33,887 nt of DNA, from positions 1-33,887 of the forward strand of contig JAWKUN010000008.1 of NCBI GenBank assembly GCA_041398565.1. Reading direction: 5' to 3'. The DNA is from DATGPD01 sp041398565 (lineage in GTDB: Bacteria; Planctomycetota; UBA1135; UBA2386). A program made the translations under genes and the position numbers. The notes under the pieces were generated by a model that saw only the letters and a list, made by a program, of their open reading frames with translations, was not told where the DNA came from and ran no database searches. Shown here in pieces: positions 14,092-21,989 of the stretch; positions within the stretch are counted from its first letter, which is position 1; each line of letters begins with the position of its first letter.

Positions 14092-15858
14092 ATGCGTCAC
14101 CTTGGTTGGATCGTGAACGAACTCGGTTCGAGCGCGCCGCGGGACGGCGATCTGCGCCTGCGGGAGTTGACCGAACAGACGCTGCGCCTGCTCGACCAGC
14201 TGGCTGCGGCGAGGCGGCAGGCACAAGCGGCCGAGGCGGAGCGGCGGCAGTGGCATCTGGCGCACTCGCGCTTGGAGGCGCGTCTGGCCGACCTGCGCGC
14301 TCGCGTGCGTGCGTCCTCGACGGCCCACTTGGTGTTGGGGGCGCTGCCCGAGCCAGCGCCGGATGGCTGCGAGACCTTCGTGTGCGTCGACGACAGTCTC
14401 GACGTCCAGGCGCGTGACCGATGGCTGTCGGCCCTGCGCCGTTGTCTCGAGCGCATGCCGGCGACCTTGATCGTGCCCGCGGGGCAGCGCCCGTCGGAGG
14501 GAGTGCTCGCCATTCTCTCGGGCATCCGCGTCCTGGAGTCCGAGGGAAAGCGGCCCGCGGCGCTCTGGAACCTGGCTCTGGCCACGGCGCGGGCACCGAT
14601 GGTGTTGATCATCGGGCCCGGCGCCGTGCCGGTCAGCGTGCGCACGAGCGAGATCGCCCTGTTCGACGTGCCCGACGTCGCGGTCGTGCAGCCAGCGTTG
14701 CGCATCGGACGCGAGGGGCCGCACATCCTTGGCTGCCAGGGCGACGCTCGCCTGCGCCTGGAACCGCGGCGCCTGTCCGCCGAGTCGGGCGACGAACTCG
14801 AGGACCTGGAGTTCGCCCACCCGGCCCTCTTCGCCGTGCGGCAACAGGCGGTGGTCGACGTCGGTCCTTTCGATCAGGACTTGGCGAGCGACCTGGCACT
14901 CGCCGAATTCTGTCTGCGCTCCCGCGCGGGCGGTTTGCGCGTCGTCGGGGTGCCGCCGCTGCGCGGGGACCTCCTGCGCGCGCACGCGCGGCGGCGGCCC
15001 AAGCCTCTCGAGCGCGATCACTTGGTGATCCTGGCTCGCCACCGCCCGAGCGAGGTGCCCGCGGCCCTGGCCCAGAGTCGCGACCTGTGGCTGGCCCACG
15101 ATGGCGAGCGGGCCGAGGTGATCGGTGCGCTCCTGCGCCGCCTCCCCGGCGCCGCGGAATCGCCGGCTGCGCTCGAAGCGGCCGAGCACGGCATTCTCGC
15201 GGTGGCGCGTGCGACGGTGCCGTGGGAAGTGTGGCGCCAGCACCTCGACATGGTCGCCGAGGCCATGGAGATCGGCATCGACGTCGGCACGGAAGGCGAG
15301 CAACGAGGCGCCGCGTCCCGCGCGGTGGAGGCGCTCGTGGCCCGCGGCCGTGTGCTCGTCGGTTGGCGCGACGAAGCGGCGCGCGCCAGCGAAGTGAGCG
15401 ACGCCAACGCCGACCTGCGCGAGCAGCTCGCGGCGGCGCAGGCGCGGGTCGAAGCGGCCGACCGGCGCGAGCGCGAGTTGAGCGAGGCGTGCGCGTCTCT
15501 GCAGCACTCGCTGGCGGTGCACGACCGGCTGCGCGTCGAGGCCGAAGAGTTCGGTCAGGCGGCGGCGACCGCACGGGACGCGCTCGCGGCCGAGTTGGCG
15601 GCCCAGCGGCAGGCGGCTTCGCTCCTCCGCTCGGCCCTGAGCGGCATCGTCGGCCTGCCGAACCACGCGCCGGACGATCAGATCGTGTCGCGGGTGACGC
15701 ACGTCGCGCACACCCTGGGCGAGCGCGATGCCTGGCTGGCGAGCCTGCTGCGCGAGAAGGCGCACCGGCGGGTGCGCCTGCGGCCACGGCTCGACGACGC
15801 CGAGCGTGCCTTCCTCGCTCGGCACTCCGAACCGGGCGGCAACGCCGAGAGCGGATGA
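14092..15858 (+). CDS. Coiled-coil protein with a degenerate GT2-like core
   Basis: A 588-residue cytoplasmic protein. Residues about 22-74 form a coiled coil (LRELTEQTLRLLDQLAAARR), and a second lies at about 435-530 (NADLREQLAAAQARVEAADR). Between them is a fold resembling a GT2 glycosyltransferase: ALWNLALATARAPMVLIIGP, DVPDVAVVQPALRIG, then FAHPALFAVRQQAVVDVGPF and a helix ending LAEFCLRSRAGGLRVVGVPP. The metal-binding DxD/NxD expected after the hydrophobic strand reads GPGAVPV, so it is probably catalytically dead. The C-terminus (GERDAWLASLLRE ... AERAFLARH) closely matches the tail of the GT2 enzyme encoded two genes downstream. The ATG at 14092 starts the first conserved-looking segment. 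The stop overlaps the next gene (ATGA). A scaffold or regulatory subunit of the glycosyltransferases is inferred. Confidence 0.7.
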   Translation: MRHLGWIVNELGSSAPRDGDLRLRELTEQTLRLLDQLAAARRQAQAAEAERRQWHLAHSRLEARLADLRARVRASSTAHLVLGALPEPAPDGCETFVCVDDSLDVQARDRWLSALRRCLERMPATLIVPAGQRPSEGVLAILSGIRVLESEGKRPAALWNLALATARAPMVLIIGPGAVPVSVRTSEIALFDVPDVAVVQPALRIGREGPHILGCQGDARLRLEPRRLSAESGDELEDLEFAHPALFAVRQQAVVDVGPFDQDLASDLALAEFCLRSRAGGLRVVGVPPLRGDLLRAHARRRPKPLERDHLVILARHRPSEVPAALAQSRDLWLAHDGERAEVIGALLRRLPGAAESPAALEAAEHGILAVARATVPWEVWRQHLDMVAEAMEIGIDVGTEGEQRGAASRAVEALVARGRVLVGWRDEAARASEVSDANADLREQLAAAQARVEAADRRERELSEACASLQHSLAVHDRLRVEAEEFGQAAATARDALAAELAAQRQAASLLRSALSGIVGLPNHAPDDQIVSRVTHVAHTLGERDAWLASLLREKAHRRVRLRPRLDDAERAFLARHSEPGGNAESG

Positions 15859-17249
15859 GGATCCTCTTCCTCCTGCACCAGTTCCTGCCCCGTCACGTCA
15901 CCGGCACGGAGCAGTACGCGCGCTCGTTGGCGATCGCTTTGCGCGCGCGGGGGCACGACGTGCGGGTGTTCGCGTACGAGCCGCTGATCCAGTTCGCGGC
16001 CCCTGGTCGCCTGTGGTTCGAGCAGGACGAAGTGGTCGACGGGGTCCCTGTGCACCGCATCAGCGTGCACCCGACCGCCAGTCCGAACCCGGTGCTCATC
16101 GACATCGACAATCCCCTCGCCGTGCAGTTGTTCGAGCGCTACCTCGATCGCGAACCCTTCGACTTGGTGCACGTCTTCCATCCGCGCTACCTCGGCTGCG
16201 GCGGACTGGCGGCGCTGCACCGGCGGCGGCTGCCGTTCGTCGTCAACCTGATGGACTTCTACTACATCTGCCCGAACTACACGCTGCTGCGCGGCGACGG
16301 CTCGCTCTGCGACGGTCCGCCCCGGCACGGCTTGGGCTGCGCCGACTGCATCGACCCGCAGCTCGGTGACCTGGTGCAGAGCACCGGTATCGAAGACCAC
16401 GCCCTGGCCCTGGCCGGCTGCGGCAGCATGTCGATGGTGGGCACCGGCGGGACCGAGCTGGATCGGGTGCACACGCTGCTGGTGCGGCGGGAGCGTCTCC
16501 TGGCGGCCCTGCGTCCGGCAGCGGCCATCCTGGCGCCGTCGCGCTTCCTCGCACGGATGTACGAGGCCAATGGTCTGCCCGGGGCGCGCATGCGCCACGT
16601 TCCCTACGGGGTCGATCCCGAGCGCTTCGCGGTGGCGGGCAGCGCGGACGGCGACACTGGAGAGGCGTCGCGCGCAGAGGAGACGCAAGGCGAGTCCGCT
16701 CGCCCGATCCGGCTGGGCTACATCGGTTCGATCACGCCGCACAAGGGGCTGCACACGGTGCTGCCGGTGTTGCGAGGCTTGCACGGCAGCTTTCGCTTCG
16801 ACGTGTACGGCAGCTTCGAGACACATCCGGAGTATGCCAGCCAGGTGCGCGCGCTGGCAGGACGCGATCGGCGCATCCGTTTCCGCGGCGCCTTCGCCTC
16901 GGAGCGCCTCGGGCAGGTGCTCGCGCGGCTCGACGCTCTCGTGGTACCGTCGCTGTGGTACGAGAACACGCCGTTCGTGGTGCTCGAGGCTCTGTGGGCA
17001 GGCGTCCCCGTCCTCGCCTCCGACCTGGGTGGCATCGCCGAGGTCGTGCAGGACGGTGTCAACGGCCGGCTGTTCGCGCCCGGTGACGCCGACTCGCTGC
17101 GCACCGTCCTCGAGAGTGTGCTCGCCGATCGGCGCCAACTGGCGACTTTCCGCGACGGTCCTCGCCCGCGGCCGTTGAGCGAGAACGTCGACGAACTGCA
17201 GGGCATCTACGCTGACGTCGTAGCGGCAGGGAGCGAGGGGGCACCGTGA
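15855..17249 (+). CDS. GT4-family glycosyltransferase
   Basis: A retaining glycosyltransferase of GT-B fold, 464 residues, acting on surface polysaccharide or lipid-linked glycans. The N-terminal domain opens with MRILFLLHQFLPRHVTGTEQ, including the glycine-rich acceptor loop. A cysteine group at about 135-170 (FYYICPNYTLLRGDGSLC ... GLGCADCI) marks a GT4 subset. The C-terminal domain begins near 290 (IRLGYIGSITPHKGLHTVLP) after an acidic linker. It carries the donor-binding EX7E motif ENTPFVVLE, followed by ALWAGVPVLASDLGGIAEVV. It starts with an ATGA overlap with the preceding gene and ends with a GTGA overlap with the next. The three genes are therefore surely co-transcribed and translationally coupled. 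Confidence 0.92.
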   Translation: MRILFLLHQFLPRHVTGTEQYARSLAIALRARGHDVRVFAYEPLIQFAAPGRLWFEQDEVVDGVPVHRISVHPTASPNPVLIDIDNPLAVQLFERYLDREPFDLVHVFHPRYLGCGGLAALHRRRLPFVVNLMDFYYICPNYTLLRGDGSLCDGPPRHGLGCADCIDPQLGDLVQSTGIEDHALALAGCGSMSMVGTGGTELDRVHTLLVRRERLLAALRPAAAILAPSRFLARMYEANGLPGARMRHVPYGVDPERFAVAGSADGDTGEASRAEETQGESARPIRLGYIGSITPHKGLHTVLPVLRGLHGSFRFDVYGSFETHPEYASQVRALAGRDRRIRFRGAFASERLGQVLARLDALVVPSLWYENTPFVVLEALWAGVPVLASDLGGIAEVVQDGVNGRLFAPGDADSLRTVLESVLADRRQLATFRDGPRPRPLSENVDELQGIYADVVAAGSEGAP

Positions 17250-18271
17250 GTCTGCCGGCGATCACCGTGGTCCTCGTCAACTGGAACGGCGAGGAGTTCC
17301 TGACGCCGTGCCTGCGCTCGGTGGTTGCGCAGGGCTATCCGGGCCTCCGGGTGACCGTGGTCGACAACGGCTCCACCGACGGCTCCCTCGCCCTGTTGGC
17401 GCGGGATTTTGCCGAGGTCGAGGTCATACGCAATCCGGTCAACAACTACGCGGGTGCCAACAATCTCGCCGTCGCACGCGCCTCGACACCCTTCGTTTGT
17501 CTGTTGAACACGGACACCGTGCTGGAGGCCGGCTGCCTGACGACGCTGTCCACCCGTTTGGCGAGCGATGACGCCGTGGCAGGGGTGGCACCGAAGATCG
17601 TCTACCTCGACGGTGGGCGCCTCTACACCACCGGTGTCCTGCAGCGAGACGATCTCTACTGGGTGGACCGCGACCAAGGAGAACCCGACCGCGGACAGCG
17701 CGACCGGGTCGAGGACGTGTTTGGCCTGTCTGGCTGCTGTGCGCTCTACCGGCGCTCCGTATGGCAGCAGGTGGGCGGCCTCGACGAGGACTTCCACATG
17801 TATTACGAAGATGTGGACTTCAGCCTGCGTCTGCGCGCGGCGGGGAATCGACTCGTGTTCGAGCCAGCGGCCCGGGTTCGCCACGTCGGGGGAGGTTCGA
17901 TCCGTAAGACTCCCGACGGGAAGGATCCTATCGGCGAGCGCAACCGTCTCATGGTGCTCGCGCGTCACTATCCCGCCGACGCCCCCCGCGAAGCGGCGCG
18001 TTCGCGCTGGCTGCAGGCAGCGAGTCGTCAGGAACTGGCAGCGTTCTTGCCCATACTCGCTCGACATGCTGCAGCAGGGGAGACGTCCTTCCTGGCCGAT
18101 CTCCTGCTGCATTGGCGGGACGAGGCGGCCTACCCGCAGCTCGTACGCGAACGCGACGCGTGGATCGTGAAGCTGCTGCGCGAGGTGCGTCGATTGCGCG
18201 TGTACCGTTGGCCGTGGAAGCGCCTGAAGCCGATCGAGGCCGACTTCCTGCGACGCCACGCGACCGAGTGA
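17246..18271 (+). CDS. GT2 glycosyltransferase, rhamnosyltransferase-like
   Basis: An inverting GT-A enzyme of 341 residues with all expected motifs: ITVVLVNWNGEEFLTPCLRS at the N-terminus, VVDNGSTDGS, NYAGANNLAVA, the metal-binding NTD in CLLNTDTVLEAG, and the catalytic ED in FHMYYEDVDFSLRLRAAG. The subfamily resembles dTDP-rhamnosyltransferases, though the donor cannot be told from sequence. After the catalytic domain (about 250), a helical tail ends in RERDAWIVKLLRE ... IEADFLRRH, shared with the coiled-coil protein at 14092. The GTG start at 17246 overlaps the stop of the GT4 gene, and GGAGCGAGGGGG just upstream gives a Shine-Dalgarno-like sequence. Last gene of the plus-strand glycan operon. 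Confidence 0.92.
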   Translation: MSLPAITVVLVNWNGEEFLTPCLRSVVAQGYPGLRVTVVDNGSTDGSLALLARDFAEVEVIRNPVNNYAGANNLAVARASTPFVCLLNTDTVLEAGCLTTLSTRLASDDAVAGVAPKIVYLDGGRLYTTGVLQRDDLYWVDRDQGEPDRGQRDRVEDVFGLSGCCALYRRSVWQQVGGLDEDFHMYYEDVDFSLRLRAAGNRLVFEPAARVRHVGGGSIRKTPDGKDPIGERNRLMVLARHYPADAPREAARSRWLQAASRQELAAFLPILARHAAAGETSFLADLLLHWRDEAAYPQLVRERDAWIVKLLREVRRLRVYRWPWKRLKPIEADFLRRHATE

Positions 18272-18485
18272 ATGCCGGCTGCGGACGGGCAGGAGCCCCT
18301 TCGGGAAAGAATGCGCATCCAGTGACCGACCGCGCGTCGCACGCATGGGTGCTGGTCGATGTCGTGTCAGCCGCTTTCCGTATCCCAAGCTTCCAGAGTG
18401 TCCACTCCGCCTGGCCGCATCCGCCGGGTTGCTTTGCGCGATTTACAAATGCTTCGCGCGGGTGAAGCTCTATGAAGACCAAGCT

Positions 18486-19277
18486 ATGGGTGAGATTCGA
18501 AGCGAGCGGGCCGATCGATGGGATTGGATGCGCCTGCACCTCGGCAAGGCCAATGCGGTCGGCCCCGAGTTCTTGGCGGCGTTGGACAAGGAGATCGATC
18601 GTCTGAGCGCGGTCGATGCCGGCGGACCGGCACGGCCCGTCCTCCTCGTCGGTCAGGGCTCGGCGTTCTCGGCCGGGTTGGACCTACGTACCCTGATCGG
18701 TTTCGACCGCGCGCGGATGGCGTCATTCGTACGTGATTTCCACGGGGTGTTCCTGCGTCTGGCTTGCCTGCCTCGGCCGACGATCGCCGTCGTCAACGGG
18801 CACGCGGTGGCGGGCGGCGCGGTGCTCGCCGTCGCGTGCGACTACCGCATCGGGGTGCAGACCATCCCGGGCAGCAACACCGTCCCGTTGCTCGGGTTCA
18901 ACGAAGTCGCGGTCGGTCTGCCCTTCCCCTTGGCTGCTGCGGCGATCATCGAACACGGAATGGGAGGGCCCGGGTTGGCCGGCGACCTGATGATGAGCGG
19001 GCGGATGCTGGAGCCCGCCGGAGCCCTGCAGCGTGGTCTCCTGCACGAGGTGTCGGAGCCGGAAGGTCTGGTGCAGGCGGCGGAGGCGGCGGCGGATCGC
19101 TTCGCCAACGCATCGGGGGCGGCGTTCGCGGCGGTGAAGGCCGGCCTGAAGCGCGATCTGGTGCCTCTGGCGGCGCAGCACGCCGACGACAGCGTCTTCC
19201 TCGACGCGTGGTTCTCCCCCGAAGCGCAAGGGCGGTTGAAGCACGTGGCGGCTCGGTTGGGCGGGGACCGCCCGTAG
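18486..19277 (+). CDS. Enoyl-CoA hydratase/isomerase (crotonase) family protein
   Basis: A 263-residue crotonase-fold enzyme that would act on an acyl-CoA thioester in the cytoplasm. Oxyanion-hole segments are present at FSAGLDL (61-67) and VNGHAVAGGAVLAVACDYRI (about 103-122). The N-terminal GKANAVGPEFLAAL matches the family's NALN region. Glu140 (GFNEVAVGLPFP) stands at one of the two catalytic acid positions, and the other position is Gly/Pro in this protein. It may therefore be an isomerase-type or otherwise specialised member. The ATG at 18486 gives the normal N-terminus; the frame upstream has no family similarity. The 214-base gap before it includes an AT-rich TTTACAAAT (18442-18450) within a GCGCGA/TCGCGC hairpin, unusual for this sequence and possibly part of a promoter. 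Confidence 0.85.
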   Translation: MGEIRSERADRWDWMRLHLGKANAVGPEFLAALDKEIDRLSAVDAGGPARPVLLVGQGSAFSAGLDLRTLIGFDRARMASFVRDFHGVFLRLACLPRPTIAVVNGHAVAGGAVLAVACDYRIGVQTIPGSNTVPLLGFNEVAVGLPFPLAAAAIIEHGMGGPGLAGDLMMSGRMLEPAGALQRGLLHEVSEPEGLVQAAEAAADRFANASGAAFAAVKAGLKRDLVPLAAQHADDSVFLDAWFSPEAQGRLKHVAARLGGDRP

Positions 19278-19384
19278 AGCGCGCCGTCACGGTTCGAGTG
19301 CGTCGGCTCTTCACCCGCGCGCGCGCCACCCCTAGGCTGATCGGCCCCTCTGTCGCGGAGACACTTTCGACCAGGATCGGATCG

Positions 19385-19624
19385 ATGGCCGAGCAACCCG
19401 ACCTTCCACAGAAGCAACCGTACGTTCTGCAGGTTTCCCCCGGCCGCTACGCGTGGTGCGCGTGTGGCCGCAGCGCCAACCAGCCGTACTGCGACGGTTC
19501 GCATCGGGGCACCGGTTTCGTGCCGGTGCTGCACGAGGTGACCGAAGCGACCCGCGTCGCGTGGTGCGGCTGCAAGCGCAGCGCCAACCAGCCGCTGTGC
19601 GACGGCTCGCATGGCAAGCTCTGA
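19385..19624 (+). CDS. Double CDGSH-type iron-sulfur protein
   Basis: A 79-residue protein made almost entirely of two CDGSH zinc-finger-like motifs, each binding a [2Fe-2S] cluster through three Cys and one His. Motif one has ligands C25, C27, C36 and H40 (CACGRSANQPYCDGSH); motif two has C61, C63, C72 and H76 (CGCKRSANQPLCDGSH). Each fits C-x-C-x2-S-x3-P-x-C-D-G-S-H exactly. Such two-domain monomers are the class seen in mitochondrial inner NEET and some bacterial proteins; roles proposed for the family are redox transfer and iron-sulfur handling. The ATG at 19385 is the only reasonable start. The stop codon lies inside the tandem-hairpin element, copy 2. No obvious functional link to its neighbours. 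Confidence 0.9.
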   Translation: MAEQPDLPQKQPYVLQVSPGRYAWCACGRSANQPYCDGSHRGTGFVPVLHEVTEATRVAWCGCKRSANQPLCDGSHGKL

Positions 19625-19664
19625 GCCCGAAGGGCTCGCGGTCGCAAGGGCGACCGCCAGCAAC
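19623..19664 (+). repeat. Tandem-hairpin gene-end element, copy 2
   Basis: It begins inside the TGA (19622-19624). Stem one is GAGCCC (19623-19628), loop GAA, GGGCTC (19632-19637). Stem two is GCGGTCGC (19638-19645), loop AAGG, GCGACCGC (19650-19657), then CAGCAAC. Compared with copy 1, stem two changes an A-T pair to G-C with both strands altered, which supports a selected structure. A further hairpin, GCCGGC-GTA-GCCGGC (19678-19692), stands just before the next gene. Confidence 0.75.
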
Positions 19665-19699
19665 GCCGAACGAGGAAGCCGGCGTAGCCGGCCCAACGC

Positions 19700-20401
19700 A
19701 TGCGGGTCCTGATCGCCGTCGGACCGCCGTGGAGGCCACGGGCAGAGGCTGACGCTGCGGAGGCCGCGGCGCTCGCCCGCGCTCTCGATACTCGGGGCCA
19801 CGACGCTCACGTGCTGGCGTCCAGGCGACGCGCGCCGCCGTCGTTTCGACGGGTCGGGGCGTGGCTGGGCGACGCCGAGCACGAGCGTGAGCTGGCGGTG
19901 CGTGTCCGTGCGACCGATCCCGACGTCGTGCACGTATTGGGCTGTGGTGGTGGCACGTCGAGCCGTCTGGCTTGGATCGCCCGATCCTTGGGCTCGGCGT
20001 GCACGCTGACCGTCGAGGTCGGAGACCTGCTCTGTCACCGCGGCGACCTCGTACACGCGCGGGGTGGGGCCTGCGCGGCCCCCGACCAGCCGCCGCTCTG
20101 TGCGGTGTGCGCGCGCAGCTACGTGACCGGGCGACCGGGTCTGTCGCGCTTCGCCAGCGCCTGCGCGTGGGTGGCACGCGGCCTCGGCGATGCGTCACCC
20201 TTCCCCTCGGCGCTCGCGTTCCGCAATCGGCGGGACCTGTTGGCGTCGGCGCTGCAAGACGCCGACTTGGTGCTGGCCCGTGACGGCGCGGCGCGCGCCG
20301 CGGCGCTGGGGCTCGGGGTGGGTGCCGAGTGGGTGACCCTCCTGCCGCCCGAACCCGACACATTGGTTGGTCTCTGGTCGAACCTGGTACCGCGCCGCTG
20401 A
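19700..20401 (+). CDS. Half-length GT4-like protein (N-terminal domain only)
   Basis: 233 residues resembling only the acceptor-side N-terminal domain of a GT4 glycosyltransferase. It starts MRVLIAVGPPWRPRAEADAA, and continues with DPDVVHVLGCGGGTSSRLAW. A cysteine group, EVGDLLCHRGDLVHARGGAC then PLCAVCARSY, follows the same spacing as the cysteine region of the GT4 enzyme at 15855. The donor-binding C-terminal domain with its EX7E motif is missing. The reading frame ends at 20401, 25 bases before the end of the convergent trxB gene, and no other frame there continues the fold. It is either a natural truncation by rearrangement or a standalone accessory domain. The ATG at 19700 was chosen as the first in frame; no Shine-Dalgarno sequence. 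Confidence 0.65.
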   Translation: MRVLIAVGPPWRPRAEADAAEAAALARALDTRGHDAHVLASRRRAPPSFRRVGAWLGDAEHERELAVRVRATDPDVVHVLGCGGGTSSRLAWIARSLGSACTLTVEVGDLLCHRGDLVHARGGACAAPDQPPLCAVCARSYVTGRPGLSRFASACAWVARGLGDASPFPSALAFRNRRDLLASALQDADLVLARDGAARAAALGLGVGAEWVTLLPPEPDTLVGLWSNLVPRR

Positions 20402-20426
20402 TGCGGGCGCTTCCCGACGCGTGTCC

Positions 20427-21365
20427 TCAACCGTGCTGGGCCTCGAGCCAGCGCTCGGCTTCGATCGCGGCCATGCAGCCCGTACCGGCCGCGGTCACCG
20501 CTTGTCGGTAGTAGCTGTCCATGCAGTCACCGCAGGCGAAGACGCCGGGCACCTTGGTCGCGGCCTTGCCCGGCACGGTCTTGATGTAGCCGACGTCGTT
20601 CAGCTCGAGCCAGTCGGCGAAGATCTGCGTGTTGGGGCGGTGGCCGATGGCCAGGAACAGGCCGTCGGCGGGCACGCGCTTCTTCTCGCCGGTCACCGTG
20701 TGGGTGAGCTCGAGTCCGGTCACCTTGTTCTGGCTCACGTCGAACACGTCGGTGACGTTCTGATGCCACAGCATCTCGATCTTGGGACTCTTCAGCACGC
20801 GGTCCTGCATGATCTTGCTGGCGCGCAGGACGTCGCGACGCACGACCATCGACACCTTGCTCGCGAACTTGGTGAGGAAGCTCGCTTCCTCGCACGCCGA
20901 GTCCCCACCGCCGACCACGTACACGTGCTTGTTCTTGAAGAAGAACCCGTCGCAGGTGGCGCACGCCGACACGCCGCGGCCCTGCAGCGCCTGCTCGTTG
21001 GGCAAGCCGAGGTAGAGCGCCGAGGCGCCGGTGCTGATGATGAGCGTCTCGGCGGAGTACACCTGGTCGGCGTTGGTCCACACCTTGAACGGGCGCTTGC
21101 TCAAGTCGACCTTCTCGGCCAGCTCGTGCTTGACCTCGGTGCCGAAGCGCTCGGCCTGTGCCTTGAAGCGGTCCATGAGCTCGGGGCCCATGATGGCCTC
21201 GGCGAACCCGGGGAAGTTCTCGACGTCGCTGGTGATCGTGAGCTGTCCGCCGGGTTGCGGGCCGGCCAGGAGCAAGGGCGCCATGTTGGCGCGGGCGGTG
21301 TAGATGGCGGCGGTGTAGCCGGCTGGACCGGACCCGAGAATCAACGTCTTGCGCGCGTCGGACAT
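20427..21365 (-). CDS. trxB: Thioredoxin-disulfide reductase
   Basis: Cytoplasmic flavoenzyme that transfers electrons from NADPH to thioredoxin. The 312-residue product has normal length. FAD-binding GSGPAG is at 11-16, the redox-active pair is CATC at 135-138 (GVSACATCDGFFF), and the NADPH site is VVGGGDSACEEASFL followed by VRRDVLRAS. The second FAD motif is GVFACGDCMD near the C-terminus. The start at 21365 (MSDARKTLILGSG) is standard. A TTGCGC-N17-TATCAG promoter-like pair lies 8 bases upstream, so it may have its own promoter even though a lipoprotein gene lies 81 bases upstream on the same strand. It converges on the half-length GT4-like gene. Confidence 0.96.
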   Translation of the reverse strand: MSDARKTLILGSGPAGYTAAIYTARANMAPLLLAGPQPGGQLTITSDVENFPGFAEAIMGPELMDRFKAQAERFGTEVKHELAEKVDLSKRPFKVWTNADQVYSAETLIISTGASALYLGLPNEQALQGRGVSACATCDGFFFKNKHVYVVGGGDSACEEASFLTKFASKVSMVVRRDVLRASKIMQDRVLKSPKIEMLWHQNVTDVFDVSQNKVTGLELTHTVTGEKKRVPADGLFLAIGHRPNTQIFADWLELNDVGYIKTVPGKAATKVPGVFACGDCMDSYYRQAVTAAGTGCMAAIEAERWLEAQHG

Positions 21366-21373
21366 GGGGAGCC

Positions 21374-21402
21374 CTGATACGCGCGGTGCGAAACGGGCGC
21401 AA
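21374..21402 (-). promoter_or_regulatory. Candidate trxB promoter
   Basis: On the minus strand, TTGCGC (21402-21397) and TATCAG (21379-21374) are separated by 17 bases. Only 8 bases separate the -10 box from the ATG, so the transcript would be leaderless or nearly so. Confidence 0.4.
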
Positions 21403-21446
21403 GGCCGGCCCGCGGATCAGAGTGATCGAGGCTGCGCCGCGAGTGC

Positions 21447-21929
21447 CTACCGTTGGCCGGCGGTCGCTTCGGCCCATCCTGCAGCCCGTTGCGCTGCGCG
21501 CGCACGTTCGCTGGCCGAGAGGGGCCGCACCACGGTGCGCTCGCGCGCGCCCGGCAGCGGGATCTCTCGCGCGGTGAGTCCGGCACTCGCCACGAGGTCG
21601 ACACGCAGGGCTCCGTTCTCGCGCACGACCACGAACGCACCCGCACGGTCGTCGAGGTTGGGGTCGCGCACCTGCACGTGCACGCCGTCGGGCCGCGCCA
21701 CCGCGTCGATGACGGTCAGCGGTGCCTTTCCACTGGGCACCAGCGGCATGGCGTCCACCGCCGGCCTGGACTCGAGGGTCACGATACGCCGCGCGGTCGC
21801 TCGGTCGCCGGCGCGCACCGCGGCCTCGAAGGTCCGTACGACGTCCTTGGCCTCGGTCAGGGCACCGGGTTCGCCGCAGCCGGCCAAGATCAGGACGCTC
21901 GCCTGGCACAGGCGTCGAAGATCCGACAT
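21447..21929 (-). CDS. Small predicted lipoprotein of unknown function
   Basis: 160 residues with a short lipoprotein signal. The lipobox LAGC places the lipidated Cys at residue 18 (VLILAGCGEPG). The mature domain (about 25-125) has a helix (AKDVVRTFEAAVRAGDRATA) followed by alternating strands (APLTVIDAVARPDGVHVQVR; GAFVVVRENGALRVDLVA). This is the outline of a small NTF2-like or DUF-type alpha+beta fold, and no family can be assigned. The tail is Arg/Ala-rich. It is 60 bases downstream of the ABC ATPase gene and 81 upstream of trxB on the same strand. Since ABC exporters often carry lipoprotein partners a link is possible, but nothing in the sequence proves it. Confidence 0.7.
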   Translation of the reverse strand: MSDLRRLCQASVLILAGCGEPGALTEAKDVVRTFEAAVRAGDRATARRIVTLESRPAVDAMPLVPSGKAPLTVIDAVARPDGVHVQVRDPNLDDRAGAFVVVRENGALRVDLVASAGLTAREIPLPGARERTVVRPLSASERARAAQRAAGWAEATAGQR

Positions 21930-21989
21930 GCCGGTCTCATCGGGCGACGGCAGCGTTCGGCTTGAGCCGTCGCCGCAGCGGCGGGCGGC

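Noticed and set aside
12703..15825. Minus-strand open frame of 1040 codons across the glycan locus
   Set aside because: It spans a GT2 gene in the wrong frame and a divergent gene antisense; composition is that of a shadow frame.
18430..18470. Possible tRNA-like or small-RNA structure around an AT-rich hairpin before the crotonase gene
   Set aside because: Only one 6-bp stem (GCGCGA/TCGCGC) is present; no cloverleaf arms or CCA end could be drawn.
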